From Crossiella sp. S99.2 (GTDB lineage: Bacteria; Actinomycetota; Actinomycetes; Mycobacteriales; Pseudonocardiaceae): DNA of 64,000 bases. The notes under the pieces are model-generated. The model made no database searches. It had not been told where the DNA came from and saw nothing but the letters and a program-made list of their open reading frames with translations. Of the stretch, positions 1 to 7,393 are shown one piece after another. The translations under genes were made by a program, and so were the position numbers. Each line of letters begins with the position of its first letter. Positions within the stretch are counted from its first letter, which is position 1. The DNA lies in contig NZ_JALMDK010000010.1 in the NCBI RefSeq assembly GCF_023094165.1, positions 124,001 through 188,000 on the forward strand, read 5' to 3'.

Positions 1-376
1 CGCCGGAAAAGCCGGGTGCGCGACCGAGGGCCACTGGACCCAGCAGACACATCGCCGCGCCCAGCCACAGTAACGCCCGGGGACCGAGGACACCCCGCTC
101 GCGCAGGTAAGCAACAGGTAAACCCACCCCGGCCTGGGCCACGATCCACAGCGCCAGCAACCAGAAGGTCTGGGTGACCGACCAGCCGTGCAGTGCGGCC
201 ACCGCGGGCGCCAGCGCGCCGAAGGAGTACTGGAGGACACCCGCGGCGGCCATCGCGGCCAGTGGCGGCACCAGTTGCCAGGAGCGGGAACGGCCGGTCA
301 GCAGCTCCGCGCTGGGGCCGACCCGGTAGTCGCGGCCGAAGCAGTCTCGCAGCTCGGCGGGTGGGGGAGTGGTCAT
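1..376 (-). CDS. MFS transporter, N-terminal part (runs off window)
   Basis: The first 125 codons of a membrane transporter are visible; the rest lies outside the window. The start is the ATG at 374-376, preceded on the minus strand by a clear AGGGAGG ribosome binding site. After about 35 polar residues come a hydrophobic segment (LVPPLAAMAAAGVLQYSFGA), a second one (FWLLALWIVAQAGVGLP) after the motif GWSVTQTF, and a third after the charged loop YLRERGVLGPR. This pattern is typical of the oxalate/formate-antiporter-like branch of the MFS. It is divergent from the glyoxylate operon and shares its operator region, so uptake of an organic acid that feeds the operon is a reasonable inference. The substrate is not known. 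Confidence 0.7.
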   Translation of the reverse strand, partial: MTTPPPAELRDCFGRDYRVGPSAELLTGRSRSWQLVPPLAAMAAAGVLQYSFGALAPAVAALHGWSVTQTFWLLALWIVAQAGVGLPVAYLRERGVLGPRALLWLGAAMCLLGPVALGRAPGFSG

Positions 377-394
377 CGGTCCTCCCTCTACTAG

Positions 395-410
395 ATACTG
401 TATGCAGTAT
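395..410. promoter_or_regulatory. Palindromic operator, copy 1 (ATACTGTATGCAGTAT)
   Basis: This 16-bp palindrome has one mismatched pair. It lies 19 bp upstream of the MFS start. A near-identical perfect palindrome occurs at 477-490. The core GTATAC/GTATGC type is common for FCD-class GntR regulators, so both divergent units are probably controlled by one such regulator. No such regulator gene is adjacent in the visible sequence. Confidence 0.6.
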
Positions 411-476
411 ACATCGGGAAGCAATGCTGGGGACCTGCTGAAATCATGCGGCTTGGCTCTGGTGCTCAGTCTCACA

Positions 477-490
477 TACTGTATACAGTA
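477..490. promoter_or_regulatory. Palindromic operator, copy 2 (TACTGTATACAGTA)
   Basis: This perfect 14-bp palindrome ends 6 bp before the GTG start of sucC. A protein bound here would cover the transcription or translation start. It matches the copy at 395-410 at 13 of 14 positions. Confidence 0.65.
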
Positions 491-496
491 GGCGGC

Positions 497-1669
497 GTGG
501 ATCTGTACGAGTACCAGGCGAAGGATCTCTTCGCACAGCACGGGGTCCCGGTGGGTCCGCCGCAGCGGGTCGTCGAGGATCCGGCCGACGCCCGCGCGGC
601 GGCGGCCGAGTGGGGCAGCCGGGTGGTGGTCAAGGCGCAGGTGAAAACCGGCGGCCGTGGCAAGGCGGGCGGAGTCAAGCTCGCCGTCGACCCGGAGGAC
701 GCGGAACGCAAGGCCGGAGCCATTCTGGGGCTGGACATCAAGGGGCACGTGGTGCGCCGGGTGCTGGTGACCCCCGCTTCGGAGATCGCCGAGGAGTACT
801 ACGTCTCCTTCTTGCTCGACCGGACCCAGCGCACGTTCCTGGCGATGGCCTCGGTCGAGGGCGGGATGGACATCGAGGAGGTCGCTGCCACCACTCCGGC
901 GGCCCTCGCCAAGGTGCCCGTTGACGCCCTGCGTGGCGTCGACCTGGCCAAGGCCAGGGAAATCGTCGCTGCCGCCGCGTTCCCGGCCGAGGTGGCCGAG
1001 GAGGTAGCCGCGGTGCTGGTGAAGCTGTGGAACACCTTTGTAGCCGAGGACGCCACCCTGGTGGAGGTCAATCCACTGGTCCGTGACCCCCAGGGCAACA
1101 TTCTCGCCCTGGACGGCAAGGTGACCCTGGACGAGAACGCCGATTTCCGGCATCCCGGGCACGGCGAGCTGGTCGACGCGGCCGCGGAGAACGAGTTGGA
1201 GGCCAGGGCGAAGGCCAAGGGCCTCAACTACGTCAAGCTGGACGGGCAGGTCGGCGTGATCGGCAACGGCGCGGGCCTGGTGATGTCCACATTGGACGTG
1301 GTGGCCTATGCGGGCGAGCGCCACAAGGGCGTGAAACCGGCCAACTTCCTCGACATCGGCGGCGGCGCCTCCGCCCAGGTGATGGCCGACGGCCTGGAGA
1401 TCATCCTGGGTGATCCGGACGTGCGCTCGGTCTTCGTCAACGTCTTCGGTGGCATCACCGCCTGCGACGCGGTGGCCAACGGCATCGTCGCGGCGCTGGA
1501 GATCCTGGGCGCGGACGCGGCGAAACCGTTGGTGGTGCGCCTGGACGGCAACAACGTCGAGGAAGGCCGCCGGATCCTGGCCGAGGCGGACCACCCGCTG
1601 GTGACCGTGGTGGACACGATGGACAACGCGGCCGACAAGGCCGCCGAACTGGCAGCCGCGGGGGTATGA
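497..1669 (+). CDS. sucC: Succinyl-CoA synthetase (ADP-forming)-type beta subunit, in glyoxylate operon
   Basis: This is the ATP-grasp beta subunit of an acyl-CoA synthetase, which joins a dicarboxylate to CoA with ATP. I place the start at GTG 497, giving 390 residues and the family N-terminus DLYEYQAKDLFAQHGVPV. The frame stays open upstream to ATG 446, but that start would translate through the palindromic operator. Visible motifs are VKAQVKTGGRGKAGGVK (ATP-grasp), VEVNPLV, FLDIGGGAS and FVNVFGGITACDAVANGI. The length equals housekeeping SucC. sucD follows after 4 nt and then hyi, glxR and gcl. This context suggests a second copy serving C2/C4 acid metabolism. Malate or another acid as substrate is possible but not shown; the sequence itself looks like ordinary actinobacterial SucC. 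Confidence 0.85.
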   Translation: MDLYEYQAKDLFAQHGVPVGPPQRVVEDPADARAAAAEWGSRVVVKAQVKTGGRGKAGGVKLAVDPEDAERKAGAILGLDIKGHVVRRVLVTPASEIAEEYYVSFLLDRTQRTFLAMASVEGGMDIEEVAATTPAALAKVPVDALRGVDLAKAREIVAAAAFPAEVAEEVAAVLVKLWNTFVAEDATLVEVNPLVRDPQGNILALDGKVTLDENADFRHPGHGELVDAAAENELEARAKAKGLNYVKLDGQVGVIGNGAGLVMSTLDVVAYAGERHKGVKPANFLDIGGGASAQVMADGLEIILGDPDVRSVFVNVFGGITACDAVANGIVAALEILGADAAKPLVVRLDGNNVEEGRRILAEADHPLVTVVDTMDNAADKAAELAAAGV

Positions 1670-1673
1670 GTCG

Positions 1674-2567
1674 ATGGCGATCTTCCTGACCGAGCACAGC
1701 CGGGTCATCGTGCAGGGCATGACCGGCGCCGAAGGTGTCAAGCACACCAGGCGGATGCTGGCTGCGGGCACCACCGTGGTCGGCGGCGTCACCCCGGGCA
1801 AGGGCGGCCAGTCCGTGGACTTCGACGGCGTGGCCGTGCCGGTGTTCGGCTCGGTGGCCGAGGCGATGACCGCGACCGGCGCGGACGTCACGGTGGTCTT
1901 CGTGCCGCCGCGCTTCGCCAAGGCCGCGGTGATCGAGGCCGTCGACGCCGGCATCGGCCTGGCGGTGGTGATCACCGAGGGCGTGCCCGTGCACGACACG
2001 GCCTACTTCTGGGCCCATGCCTGCGCCACCGGCAACAAGACCCGGATCATCGGCCCGAACTGTCCGGGGATCATCTCGCCGGGCAAGGCGAACGCGGGCA
2101 TCATCCCGGCCGACATCTCCGGCCCCGGCAAGATCGGGCTCGTCTCCAAGTCGGGCACCCTGACCTACCAGATGATGTACGAGCTGCGGGACTTCGGTTT
2201 CTCCACCGCGGTCGGCATCGGTGGCGACCCGATCATCGGCACCACCCACATCGACGCCCTCCAGGCTTTCCAGGACGACCCGGAGACCGCGGCGATCGTG
2301 ATGATCGGTGAGATCGGCGGCGACGCCGAGGAGCGCGCGGCGGCCTACATCGCCGAGCACATCACCAAGCCGGTTGTGGGCTACGTCGCGGGCTTCACCG
2401 CCCCCGAAGGCAAGACCATGGGCCACGCGGGCGCCATCGTCTCCGGTTCCTCGGGCACCGCCGCGGCGAAGCAGGAAGCCCTGGAAGCGGCCGGAGTCAA
2501 GGTCGGCAAGACCCCGAGCGAGGCGGCCCGTCTGATGCGGGAGTGCCTCAACCCGATCACCGTGTGA
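1674..2567 (+). CDS. sucD: Succinyl-CoA synthetase (ADP-forming)-type alpha subunit
   Basis: This 297-residue alpha subunit carries the CoA-binding Rossmann domain and the phosphohistidine loop. It begins MAIFLTEHSRVIVQGMTGAEG, the usual SucD N-terminus. It has GPNCPGIISP and SKSGTLTYQ (CoA/ligase motifs) and MGHAGAIVSG, whose His is the phosphorylated residue. It pairs with the upstream beta subunit to make the active heterodimer or heterotetramer. Its position ahead of hyi-glxR-gcl, rather than among TCA-cycle genes, is the unusual point. The substrate cannot be decided from sequence alone. Confidence 0.85.
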   Translation: MAIFLTEHSRVIVQGMTGAEGVKHTRRMLAAGTTVVGGVTPGKGGQSVDFDGVAVPVFGSVAEAMTATGADVTVVFVPPRFAKAAVIEAVDAGIGLAVVITEGVPVHDTAYFWAHACATGNKTRIIGPNCPGIISPGKANAGIIPADISGPGKIGLVSKSGTLTYQMMYELRDFGFSTAVGIGGDPIIGTTHIDALQAFQDDPETAAIVMIGEIGGDAEERAAAYIAEHITKPVVGYVAGFTAPEGKTMGHAGAIVSGSSGTAAAKQEALEAAGVKVGKTPSEAARLMRECLNPITV

Positions 2568-2590
2568 CGAGAAGTCTGAATGGAGCCGTC

Positions 2591-3439
2591 TTGACCAGCC
2601 CGACCCTGCGTTTCGACGTCAACCTCTCCATCCTGTTCACCGAGCTGCCGCTGCTCGAACGCTTCGCCGCGGCCAGATCCGCCGGGTTCGACGCGGTGGA
2701 GCTGTGGTGGCCGTTGCCCGAAGCCGTGCCACTGCAACGGGAACTGGACGCGGTGCGGCATGCGATCGAGGACGCGGGCGTGCGCCTGCTCGGACTCAAC
2801 TTCGCCGCCGGGGACATGGCGGCGGGAGAGCGCGGACTGCTCTCCCGCCCCACCGACGTGCACCTGTTCCGGGAGAACGTGCACGTGGCCGTCGAGTTCG
2901 CCGGCCAGCTGGGCTGCAAGACCCTCAACGCCCTCTACGGCAACCGGGAACCCGGGCTGTGGCCACAGGAGCAGGACGAGTTGGCCGTGGCCAACCTGAC
3001 CTACGCCGCCCAGGCCGCCGACCGGATCGGCGCGACCGTGGTGGTCGAGGCGCTGAACTCGCACGAGAACCCGGTCTACCCCATCATCTCGCTCGCCTCC
3101 GCCTACCACGTGCTGGACCTGGTGCGCGCGAACGGGTCACCCAACGTGGCCTTCCTGGCCGACCTCTACCACCTGAGCCGGATGGGTGAGGACCTCGACA
3201 CCCAGATCGACCGGCGGGGCGCGGAATTCGGCCATGTGCAGATCGCCGACGCCCCTGGCCGCGGCCAGCCGGGCACCGGCGGCATCGACTACGAGAAGGT
3301 GCTCGCCCGCCTGCTGCTCGCGGGTTATGACGGCCACATCGGCCTGGAGTACCGCCCCGTCGGCCCCAGCGCGGACAGCTTTGGCTGGCTGACCAAGCTG
3401 AAGGCCGCGGTGGAGTCCACTGTGGAGGGATCGGCATGA
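2591..3439 (+). CDS. hyi: Hydroxypyruvate isomerase-like TIM-barrel protein
   Basis: This is a sugar-phosphate-isomerase-type TIM barrel. Hyi interconverts hydroxypyruvate and tartronate semialdehyde in glyoxylate assimilation. The chosen TTG start (2591) follows GGAG by 5 nt and gives 282 residues beginning LTSPTLRFDVNLSILFTELP; known Hyi proteins start near LRF. A GTG at 2564 that overlaps the sucD stop is an alternative. Metal-ligand-type motifs include VVVEALNSHENP, LADLYHLSRM, GHVQIADAPGRGQPGTG and IGLEYRP. It is translationally coupled to glxR by ATGA, and its place between sucD and gcl supports the assignment. Confidence 0.85.
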   Translation: MTSPTLRFDVNLSILFTELPLLERFAAARSAGFDAVELWWPLPEAVPLQRELDAVRHAIEDAGVRLLGLNFAAGDMAAGERGLLSRPTDVHLFRENVHVAVEFAGQLGCKTLNALYGNREPGLWPQEQDELAVANLTYAAQAADRIGATVVVEALNSHENPVYPIISLASAYHVLDLVRANGSPNVAFLADLYHLSRMGEDLDTQIDRRGAEFGHVQIADAPGRGQPGTGGIDYEKVLARLLLAGYDGHIGLEYRPVGPSADSFGWLTKLKAAVESTVEGSA

Positions 3440-4326
3440 CCGCTGTCGGATTCATCGGCCTGGGCATCATGGGCGCCCCGATGGCCGTCAACCTGGTGCG
3501 CGCGGGCCACCAGGTGATCGGCCACGACGTGTTCGGCGCCGGCCCCGCCCGGCTGGCCGAGGCGGGTGGGCAGACCGCGGACAGCATCGCCGAGGTGCTG
3601 GCCACCGCCGAGGTGCTGATCACCATGCTGCCGGACTCCCCACAGGTGGAGCAGGTGGTCCTCGGCGCGGACGGGGTGTTCGAGCACGCCAAGCCCGGAC
3701 TGCTCTACGCGGATATGAGTTCCATCCGCCCCGAGACCTCCCGCCGGATCGGCGAACTCGGCGCCGCCGCCGGGATCCGGGTGCTCGACGCCCCGGTCAG
3801 CGGCGGCGAGAAGGGCGCACTGGACGGCACGCTGTCCATCATGGCCGGCGGCGCGGCCGAGGACTTCGCCGCGGCCCGGCCGCTGTTCGAGGTCCTCGGC
3901 GGCACCATCGTCCACGTAGGACAGTCCGGCGCCGGGCAGACGGTGAAGGCGGCCAACCAGCTGGTGGTCGGCGGCACCTACGCCCTGCTCGCCGAAGCCA
4001 TCGTGCTACTGGAAGCGGCAGGGGTGGACGCGAACCTCGGCCTGGACGTGCTGGCAGGCGGACTCGCGGGCAGCCGGATCCTGGAGATTAAACGCAAGTC
4101 CATGGTGGCCCGCGAGTTCACCCCCGGCTTCCGGATCGACCTGCACCACAAGGACATGGGCATCGTGCTCGCCGAAGCGCGCGCCGCCGAGGTGGCCCTG
4201 CCGGTCACCGGGGTCACCGCGGCGCTGATCGCGGCGGCCCGGGCCCAGGGCCACGGCGCCCTGGACCACTCGGCTCTGTTGAAGGTGATCGAGAACCTCT
4301 CCGGACGAGGGAGCACGACATCATGA
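3436..4326 (+). CDS. glxR: 2-Hydroxy-3-oxopropionate (tartronate semialdehyde) reductase
   Basis: This 296-residue NAD(P)-dependent beta-hydroxyacid dehydrogenase reduces tartronate semialdehyde to D-glycerate. The N-terminal Rossmann motif GFIGLGIMGAPMAVNL is clear. It is followed by the substrate-binding signature DAPVSGGEKGALDGTLSIM and the catalytic Lys in GQTVKAANQ. The ATG overlaps the hyi stop, with GGAGG just upstream, and the 3' end overlaps the gcl start in the same ATGA way. Other beta-HAD members (3-hydroxyisobutyrate dehydrogenase) look similar; the hyi-gcl neighbours favour GlxR. Confidence 0.9.
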   Translation: MTAVGFIGLGIMGAPMAVNLVRAGHQVIGHDVFGAGPARLAEAGGQTADSIAEVLATAEVLITMLPDSPQVEQVVLGADGVFEHAKPGLLYADMSSIRPETSRRIGELGAAAGIRVLDAPVSGGEKGALDGTLSIMAGGAAEDFAAARPLFEVLGGTIVHVGQSGAGQTVKAANQLVVGGTYALLAEAIVLLEAAGVDANLGLDVLAGGLAGSRILEIKRKSMVAREFTPGFRIDLHHKDMGIVLAEARAAEVALPVTGVTAALIAAARAQGHGALDHSALLKVIENLSGRGSTTS

Positions 4327-6038
4327 AGAGCATTCCCTGCATGGAGGCCGTGGTCCGGGTCCTGGAATCCGAAGGCGTGGACACCGTCTTCGGCATCCCC
4401 GGCGCCGCGATCCTGCCCCTCTACGCCGCGTTGCAGCACAGCACGATCCGGCACATCACCGTGCGGCACGAGGAAGGCGGCACGCACTCCGCGGACGGCT
4501 GGGCCAGGGTCACCGGCAACGTCGGGGTGTGCATCGGCACCTCCGGCCCGGCGGGCACCAACATGATCACCGGGTTGTACACCGCGCTGGCCGACTCGAT
4601 CCCGATCATCTGCATCACCGGCCAGGCGGCGAAATCCAAGCTGCACCAGGAGTCCTTCCAGGCCGTGGACATCGTGGAGATCGCCAAACCGGTCACCAAA
4701 TGGGCCGTGCAGCTCAAGGAACCGGCCCAGGCGGCCTGGGTGTTCCGGGAAGCCTTCCGGATCGCCCGCTCCGGGCGGCCCGGCCCGGTGTTGATCGACC
4801 TGCCCATCGATGTCCAAAGAGGACTGTGCAACTACGACCCGGCCCTGGACGCGCCACTGCCGGTGGAGGTGCCGCAGCCCAGGGCCGAACCGGTGCGCGC
4901 CGCCATCGAGATGCTCCTGGCCGCCGAGCGCCCGCTGATCCTGGCCGGTGGCGGGGTGATCGTGGGCGACGCCACCGACGAGTTGCGCGGGCTGGCCGAG
5001 CACCTGGGCATCCCGGTGCAGGTCACCCTGATGGGCAAGGGCGCCTTCCCCGAGGACCATGACCTGTTCGCCGGCATGGCCGGGTTGCAGACCCAGACCC
5101 GGTGGGGCAACGCGGCCTTCCTGGAAAGCGACTGCGTCCTGGCGGTCGGCGCCCGCTTCGGCGACCGGCACACCGGCGACCTGGAGACCTATCGGCGCGG
5201 CCGCAAGTTCATCCACGTCGACATCGAGCCCACCCAGCTCGGCAAGGTCTTCGAGCCCGATCTCGGCATCGTCGGCCACGCCCGCCCCACCCTGGCCGCG
5301 CTGGCCTACCAGGCCAAGGAACTCACCCGCCCGCGCACACCGGGGGACTGGCCCAAGCGGATCGGCGAACTGCGGGAAACCCTGCCCCGGCGGGACGACT
5401 TCGACGACGTGCCGATCAAACCACCGAGGGTGTACCGGGAACTCAACGAGTTCTACCCGCCGGACACCACCTTCGTCACCGCGATCGGGCTCTACCAGAT
5501 CTGGTCCGGCCAGTTCCAGCGCACCTACCTGCCGCGCCGCTACCTGGTCTGCGGCCAGGCCGGGCCGCTGGGCTGGGAGATCCCGGCCGCGATCGGCGTC
5601 AAATGCGCCTACCCGGAGCGCACCGTGGTCGCGGTCTGCGGCGACTACTCCTTCCAGTTCCTGATGGAGGAGGTCGCGGTCGCCGCCCAGTACGAGATCC
5701 CGTTCGTCATCGTCATGATCAACAACGAGTATCTGGGCCTGATCCGCCAGGCCGAGATCCCCTACGACATGAACTTCGCCGTCGACCTGCACTACGGCAG
5801 CAGCGGCATCGACCACGTCAAGGTGATGGACGCCTTCGGCTGCCCCGCGGTCCGGGTCGAGGAACCCGGCAAGATCCGCGAGGCGCTGGCCTGGGCCACC
5901 GAGGAGGCCGAGCGGGCGCGCAAGCCGGTGCTGGTGGAGGTCATGGTCGAACGCGAGGCCAACGCGGCCATGGGCGCCTCCCTGGACGCGATCAAGGAGT
6001 TCGAGCCCGCACCCGAACTGGCCCCGGCGGCCGACTGA
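4323..6038 (+). CDS. gcl: Glyoxylate carboligase-like ThDP enzyme with Glu at the Val51 position
   Basis: This 571-residue thiamine-diphosphate enzyme should condense two glyoxylate molecules to tartronate semialdehyde and CO2. The N-terminal pyrimidine-binding domain has VFGIPGAAILPLY and IGTSGPAGTNMITGLYTALA. A central FAD/nucleotide domain follows, and the C-terminal domain has VCGDYSFQFLMEEV with the metal-binding GDxx..NN pattern (MINNEYLGLIRQ). The tail MGASLDAIKEFE resembles Gcl tails. In E. coli Gcl the catalytic-Glu position of this superfamily is Val51 (RHVEG). Here the same place reads RHEEG, with Glu at residue 50, as in acetolactate synthase and most relatives. This could change proton chemistry or substrate. 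The hyi-glxR context still supports Gcl. Confidence 0.82.
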   Translation: MKSIPCMEAVVRVLESEGVDTVFGIPGAAILPLYAALQHSTIRHITVRHEEGGTHSADGWARVTGNVGVCIGTSGPAGTNMITGLYTALADSIPIICITGQAAKSKLHQESFQAVDIVEIAKPVTKWAVQLKEPAQAAWVFREAFRIARSGRPGPVLIDLPIDVQRGLCNYDPALDAPLPVEVPQPRAEPVRAAIEMLLAAERPLILAGGGVIVGDATDELRGLAEHLGIPVQVTLMGKGAFPEDHDLFAGMAGLQTQTRWGNAAFLESDCVLAVGARFGDRHTGDLETYRRGRKFIHVDIEPTQLGKVFEPDLGIVGHARPTLAALAYQAKELTRPRTPGDWPKRIGELRETLPRRDDFDDVPIKPPRVYRELNEFYPPDTTFVTAIGLYQIWSGQFQRTYLPRRYLVCGQAGPLGWEIPAAIGVKCAYPERTVVAVCGDYSFQFLMEEVAVAAQYEIPFVIVMINNEYLGLIRQAEIPYDMNFAVDLHYGSSGIDHVKVMDAFGCPAVRVEEPGKIREALAWATEEAERARKPVLVEVMVEREANAAMGASLDAIKEFEPAPELAPAAD

Positions 6039-6061
6039 ACCGCCGTCCTCAGCGCGGCGGT
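6039..6061. terminator. Short hairpin between convergent gcl and HxlR gene
   Basis: A 7-bp stem (ACCGCCG / CGGCGGT) with a 9-nt loop lies right after the gcl stop and overlaps the end of the HxlR gene. It lacks a clear T-run and may act as a weak bidirectional terminator. Confidence 0.35.
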
Positions 6062-6507
6062 GTGCCCGCCTCGCCTCGCCCGGCCTCCGCCGCACCGAAG
6101 CTCGCTTCGCCCGCGGCGGGGGCCGGACCGTTGCCAGCGGCGATCCGGGCGTCGTAGCGCCGGTGGTCTTCCATGATCCGCGGCATGCGCTGTTCCACCC
6201 AGTCGACGAGGCCACTGAGCAGCTCCGCCGCCTCCCTGCCCGGCGTGGTGAGGCGGTACTCCACCCGCGGCGGGACCTCCGGGTAGGCCGTGCGCAGCAC
6301 CAACCCGTCGCGCTCCAGCGCCTGCAGCGTCTGGGCGAGCACCTTCTCGCTGACCCCGTTCACCCGCCGCCGCAGCTCGCTGAAGCGGTAGGTCCGCTCG
6401 CGCAACGCGGCCAGCGCGAGCACGCCCCAGCGACTGGTGAGGTGTTCCAGGACCAGGCGGGCCGGGCAGGCCGGATCGTAGGCGTCGAACCCCGTCGGCA
6501 CGGTCAC
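6049..6507 (-). CDS. HxlR-family transcriptional regulator
   Basis: This is a 152-residue winged-helix regulator. The HxlR pattern is visible from residue 14: CPARLVLEHLTSRWGVLALAAL, then RFSELRRRVNGVSEKVLAQT (recognition helix) and the wing around PPRVEYRLTTPGRE. The start is GTG with GGGG upstream. It has one early Cys (Cys14), the position often used for redox or electrophile sensing in this family; sensing is inferred. The last 30 residues are Ala/Gly-rich and low complexity. It is divergent from a SnoaL-like gene, and an inverted repeat at 6530-6543 between them is the likely operator. Confidence 0.9.
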   Translation of the reverse strand: MTVPTGFDAYDPACPARLVLEHLTSRWGVLALAALRERTYRFSELRRRVNGVSEKVLAQTLQALERDGLVLRTAYPEVPPRVEYRLTTPGREAAELLSGLVDWVEQRMPRIMEDHRRYDARIAAGNGPAPAAGEASFGAAEAGRGEAGTPPR

Positions 6508-6529
6508 CGTTGCGCCCCTTACTGACCTT

Positions 6530-6543
6530 GAAGTGCGTACTTC
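6530..6543. promoter_or_regulatory. Inverted repeat GAAGT-N4-ACTTC, probable HxlR operator
   Basis: The palindrome GAAGTGCGTACTTC sits in the divergent region between the HxlR gene and the SnoaL-like gene. A preceding TACT (6520-6523) gives a TACT...AAGT...TACTTC array like that seen for HxlR/YodB proteins. Confidence 0.5.
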
Positions 6544-6620
6544 TGCCCGGGAAAGGCCCTGCCTAGGTTAGGTCTCCTCCGGCCGCGATCCGTGGCGCCG
6601 CGTACCGACGGGAACGAAGA

Positions 6621-7001
6621 GTGTCCATTCAGGAGAGCAACAAGAAGATCGTCCTGGACTACTACCGGACCGCGTTCGGCGGCGATCCGGAGCGGGCGGT
6701 CGCGGACCATTTCGGCCCGCACTACATCCAGCACAACCCCCAGGCCCAGGACGGCCCGGCGGCGTTCATCGGCTTCGTCCGGCACCTGCGCGCCCAGCAC
6801 CCCGAGCTGAGCCTGGACATCAAGCGGGTGATCGCCGAGGGCGACCTGGTGGTCACCCACTCCCACCTGGTCCTGGAACCGGGCACCCCCGGCCAGGCGC
6901 TGGCCGACTACTTCCGGCTGGCCGAGGGCAAGGTCGTCGAGCACTGGGACGTCATCCAGGACGTCCCGGCCACCTCAGCGAACCCCAACGGCATGTTCTG
7001 A
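6621..7001 (+). CDS. SnoaL-like (NTF2-fold) protein
   Basis: This 126-residue single-domain protein is of the SnoaL/NTF2-like cone fold (COG4922-type). The GTG start follows GGGAACGAAGA. The N-terminus ESNKKIVLDYYRTAFGGDPE, then HFGPHYIQHNPQAQDG and FVRHLRAQHPELSLDIKRVI, and the end AEGKVVEHWDVIQDVP are all characteristic. Proteins of this group are annotated as predicted aldol-condensation-catalysing or polyketide-cyclase-like; most have unknown substrates. Divergence from an HxlR regulator suggests induction by a small electrophile or quinone (inference). No polyketide genes are nearby, so cyclase activity should not be assumed. Confidence 0.85.
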   Translation: MSIQESNKKIVLDYYRTAFGGDPERAVADHFGPHYIQHNPQAQDGPAAFIGFVRHLRAQHPELSLDIKRVIAEGDLVVTHSHLVLEPGTPGQALADYFRLAEGKVVEHWDVIQDVPATSANPNGMF

Positions 7002-7013
7002 GCGTATCGGCGG

Positions 7014-7065
7014 CCCCTCAGGCCCCCTTACCCCCGAAACCGGGCGGGTAAGGGGGCCTGAGGGG
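7014..7065. terminator. Strong 20-bp perfect hairpin
   Basis: A perfect 20-bp stem (7014-7033 and 7046-7065) with a 12-nt loop follows the SnoaL-like gene by 13 nt. It is very GC-rich and lacks a T-run, as is common for actinobacterial terminators. Confidence 0.75.
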
Positions 7066-7178
7066 TCCCGGGTAAGGCATCTCGGGCCCACAACCGGGGT
7101 GATCTTCCGACGCGGCGGGCCGACCCTCAGCAGCACTCTTCACCTCACAACGACAGAAGTCGAACCGAGGAGAAGACG

Positions 7179-7373
7179 ATGATCACCTGGACTGACCAGG
7201 CACTGCGGGCAGAGGTCGACTACCGGGCCGACCGCGCCCAGGCCGCCATGGGCCACGGCGACCGCAAGGAGCGGATCGCCCGCCGCTGGCTCGGCCTGGT
7301 CCGCAAGGACGCGGACACTCAGCCGGAGAAGGACCCCGAAGAGCCCTCAGAGGAGTATCGGACCGCCGCCTGA
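7179..7373 (+). CDS. Small hydrophilic protein, unknown
   Basis: This is a 64-residue highly charged protein starting MITWTDQALRAEVDYR, with a strong ribosome binding site (GAGGAGAAGACG). It has no membrane segment, cysteine or known motif. The C-terminal third is acidic (EKDPEEPSEE). It lies 20 nt upstream of the LAL regulator in the same direction and may be co-transcribed. I do not recognise the family; the good ribosome binding site and spacing support that it is real. Confidence 0.6.
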   Translation: MITWTDQALRAEVDYRADRAQAAMGHGDRKERIARRWLGLVRKDADTQPEKDPEEPSEEYRTAA

Positions 7374-7393
7374 ACAGGGAATTCGAGCCGAGA

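Noticed and set aside
3978..6215. 745-codon minus-strand frame opposite glxR and gcl
   Set aside because: It is low-complexity Gly/Asp/His/Gln-rich shadow, and it crosses the gcl/HxlR boundary.
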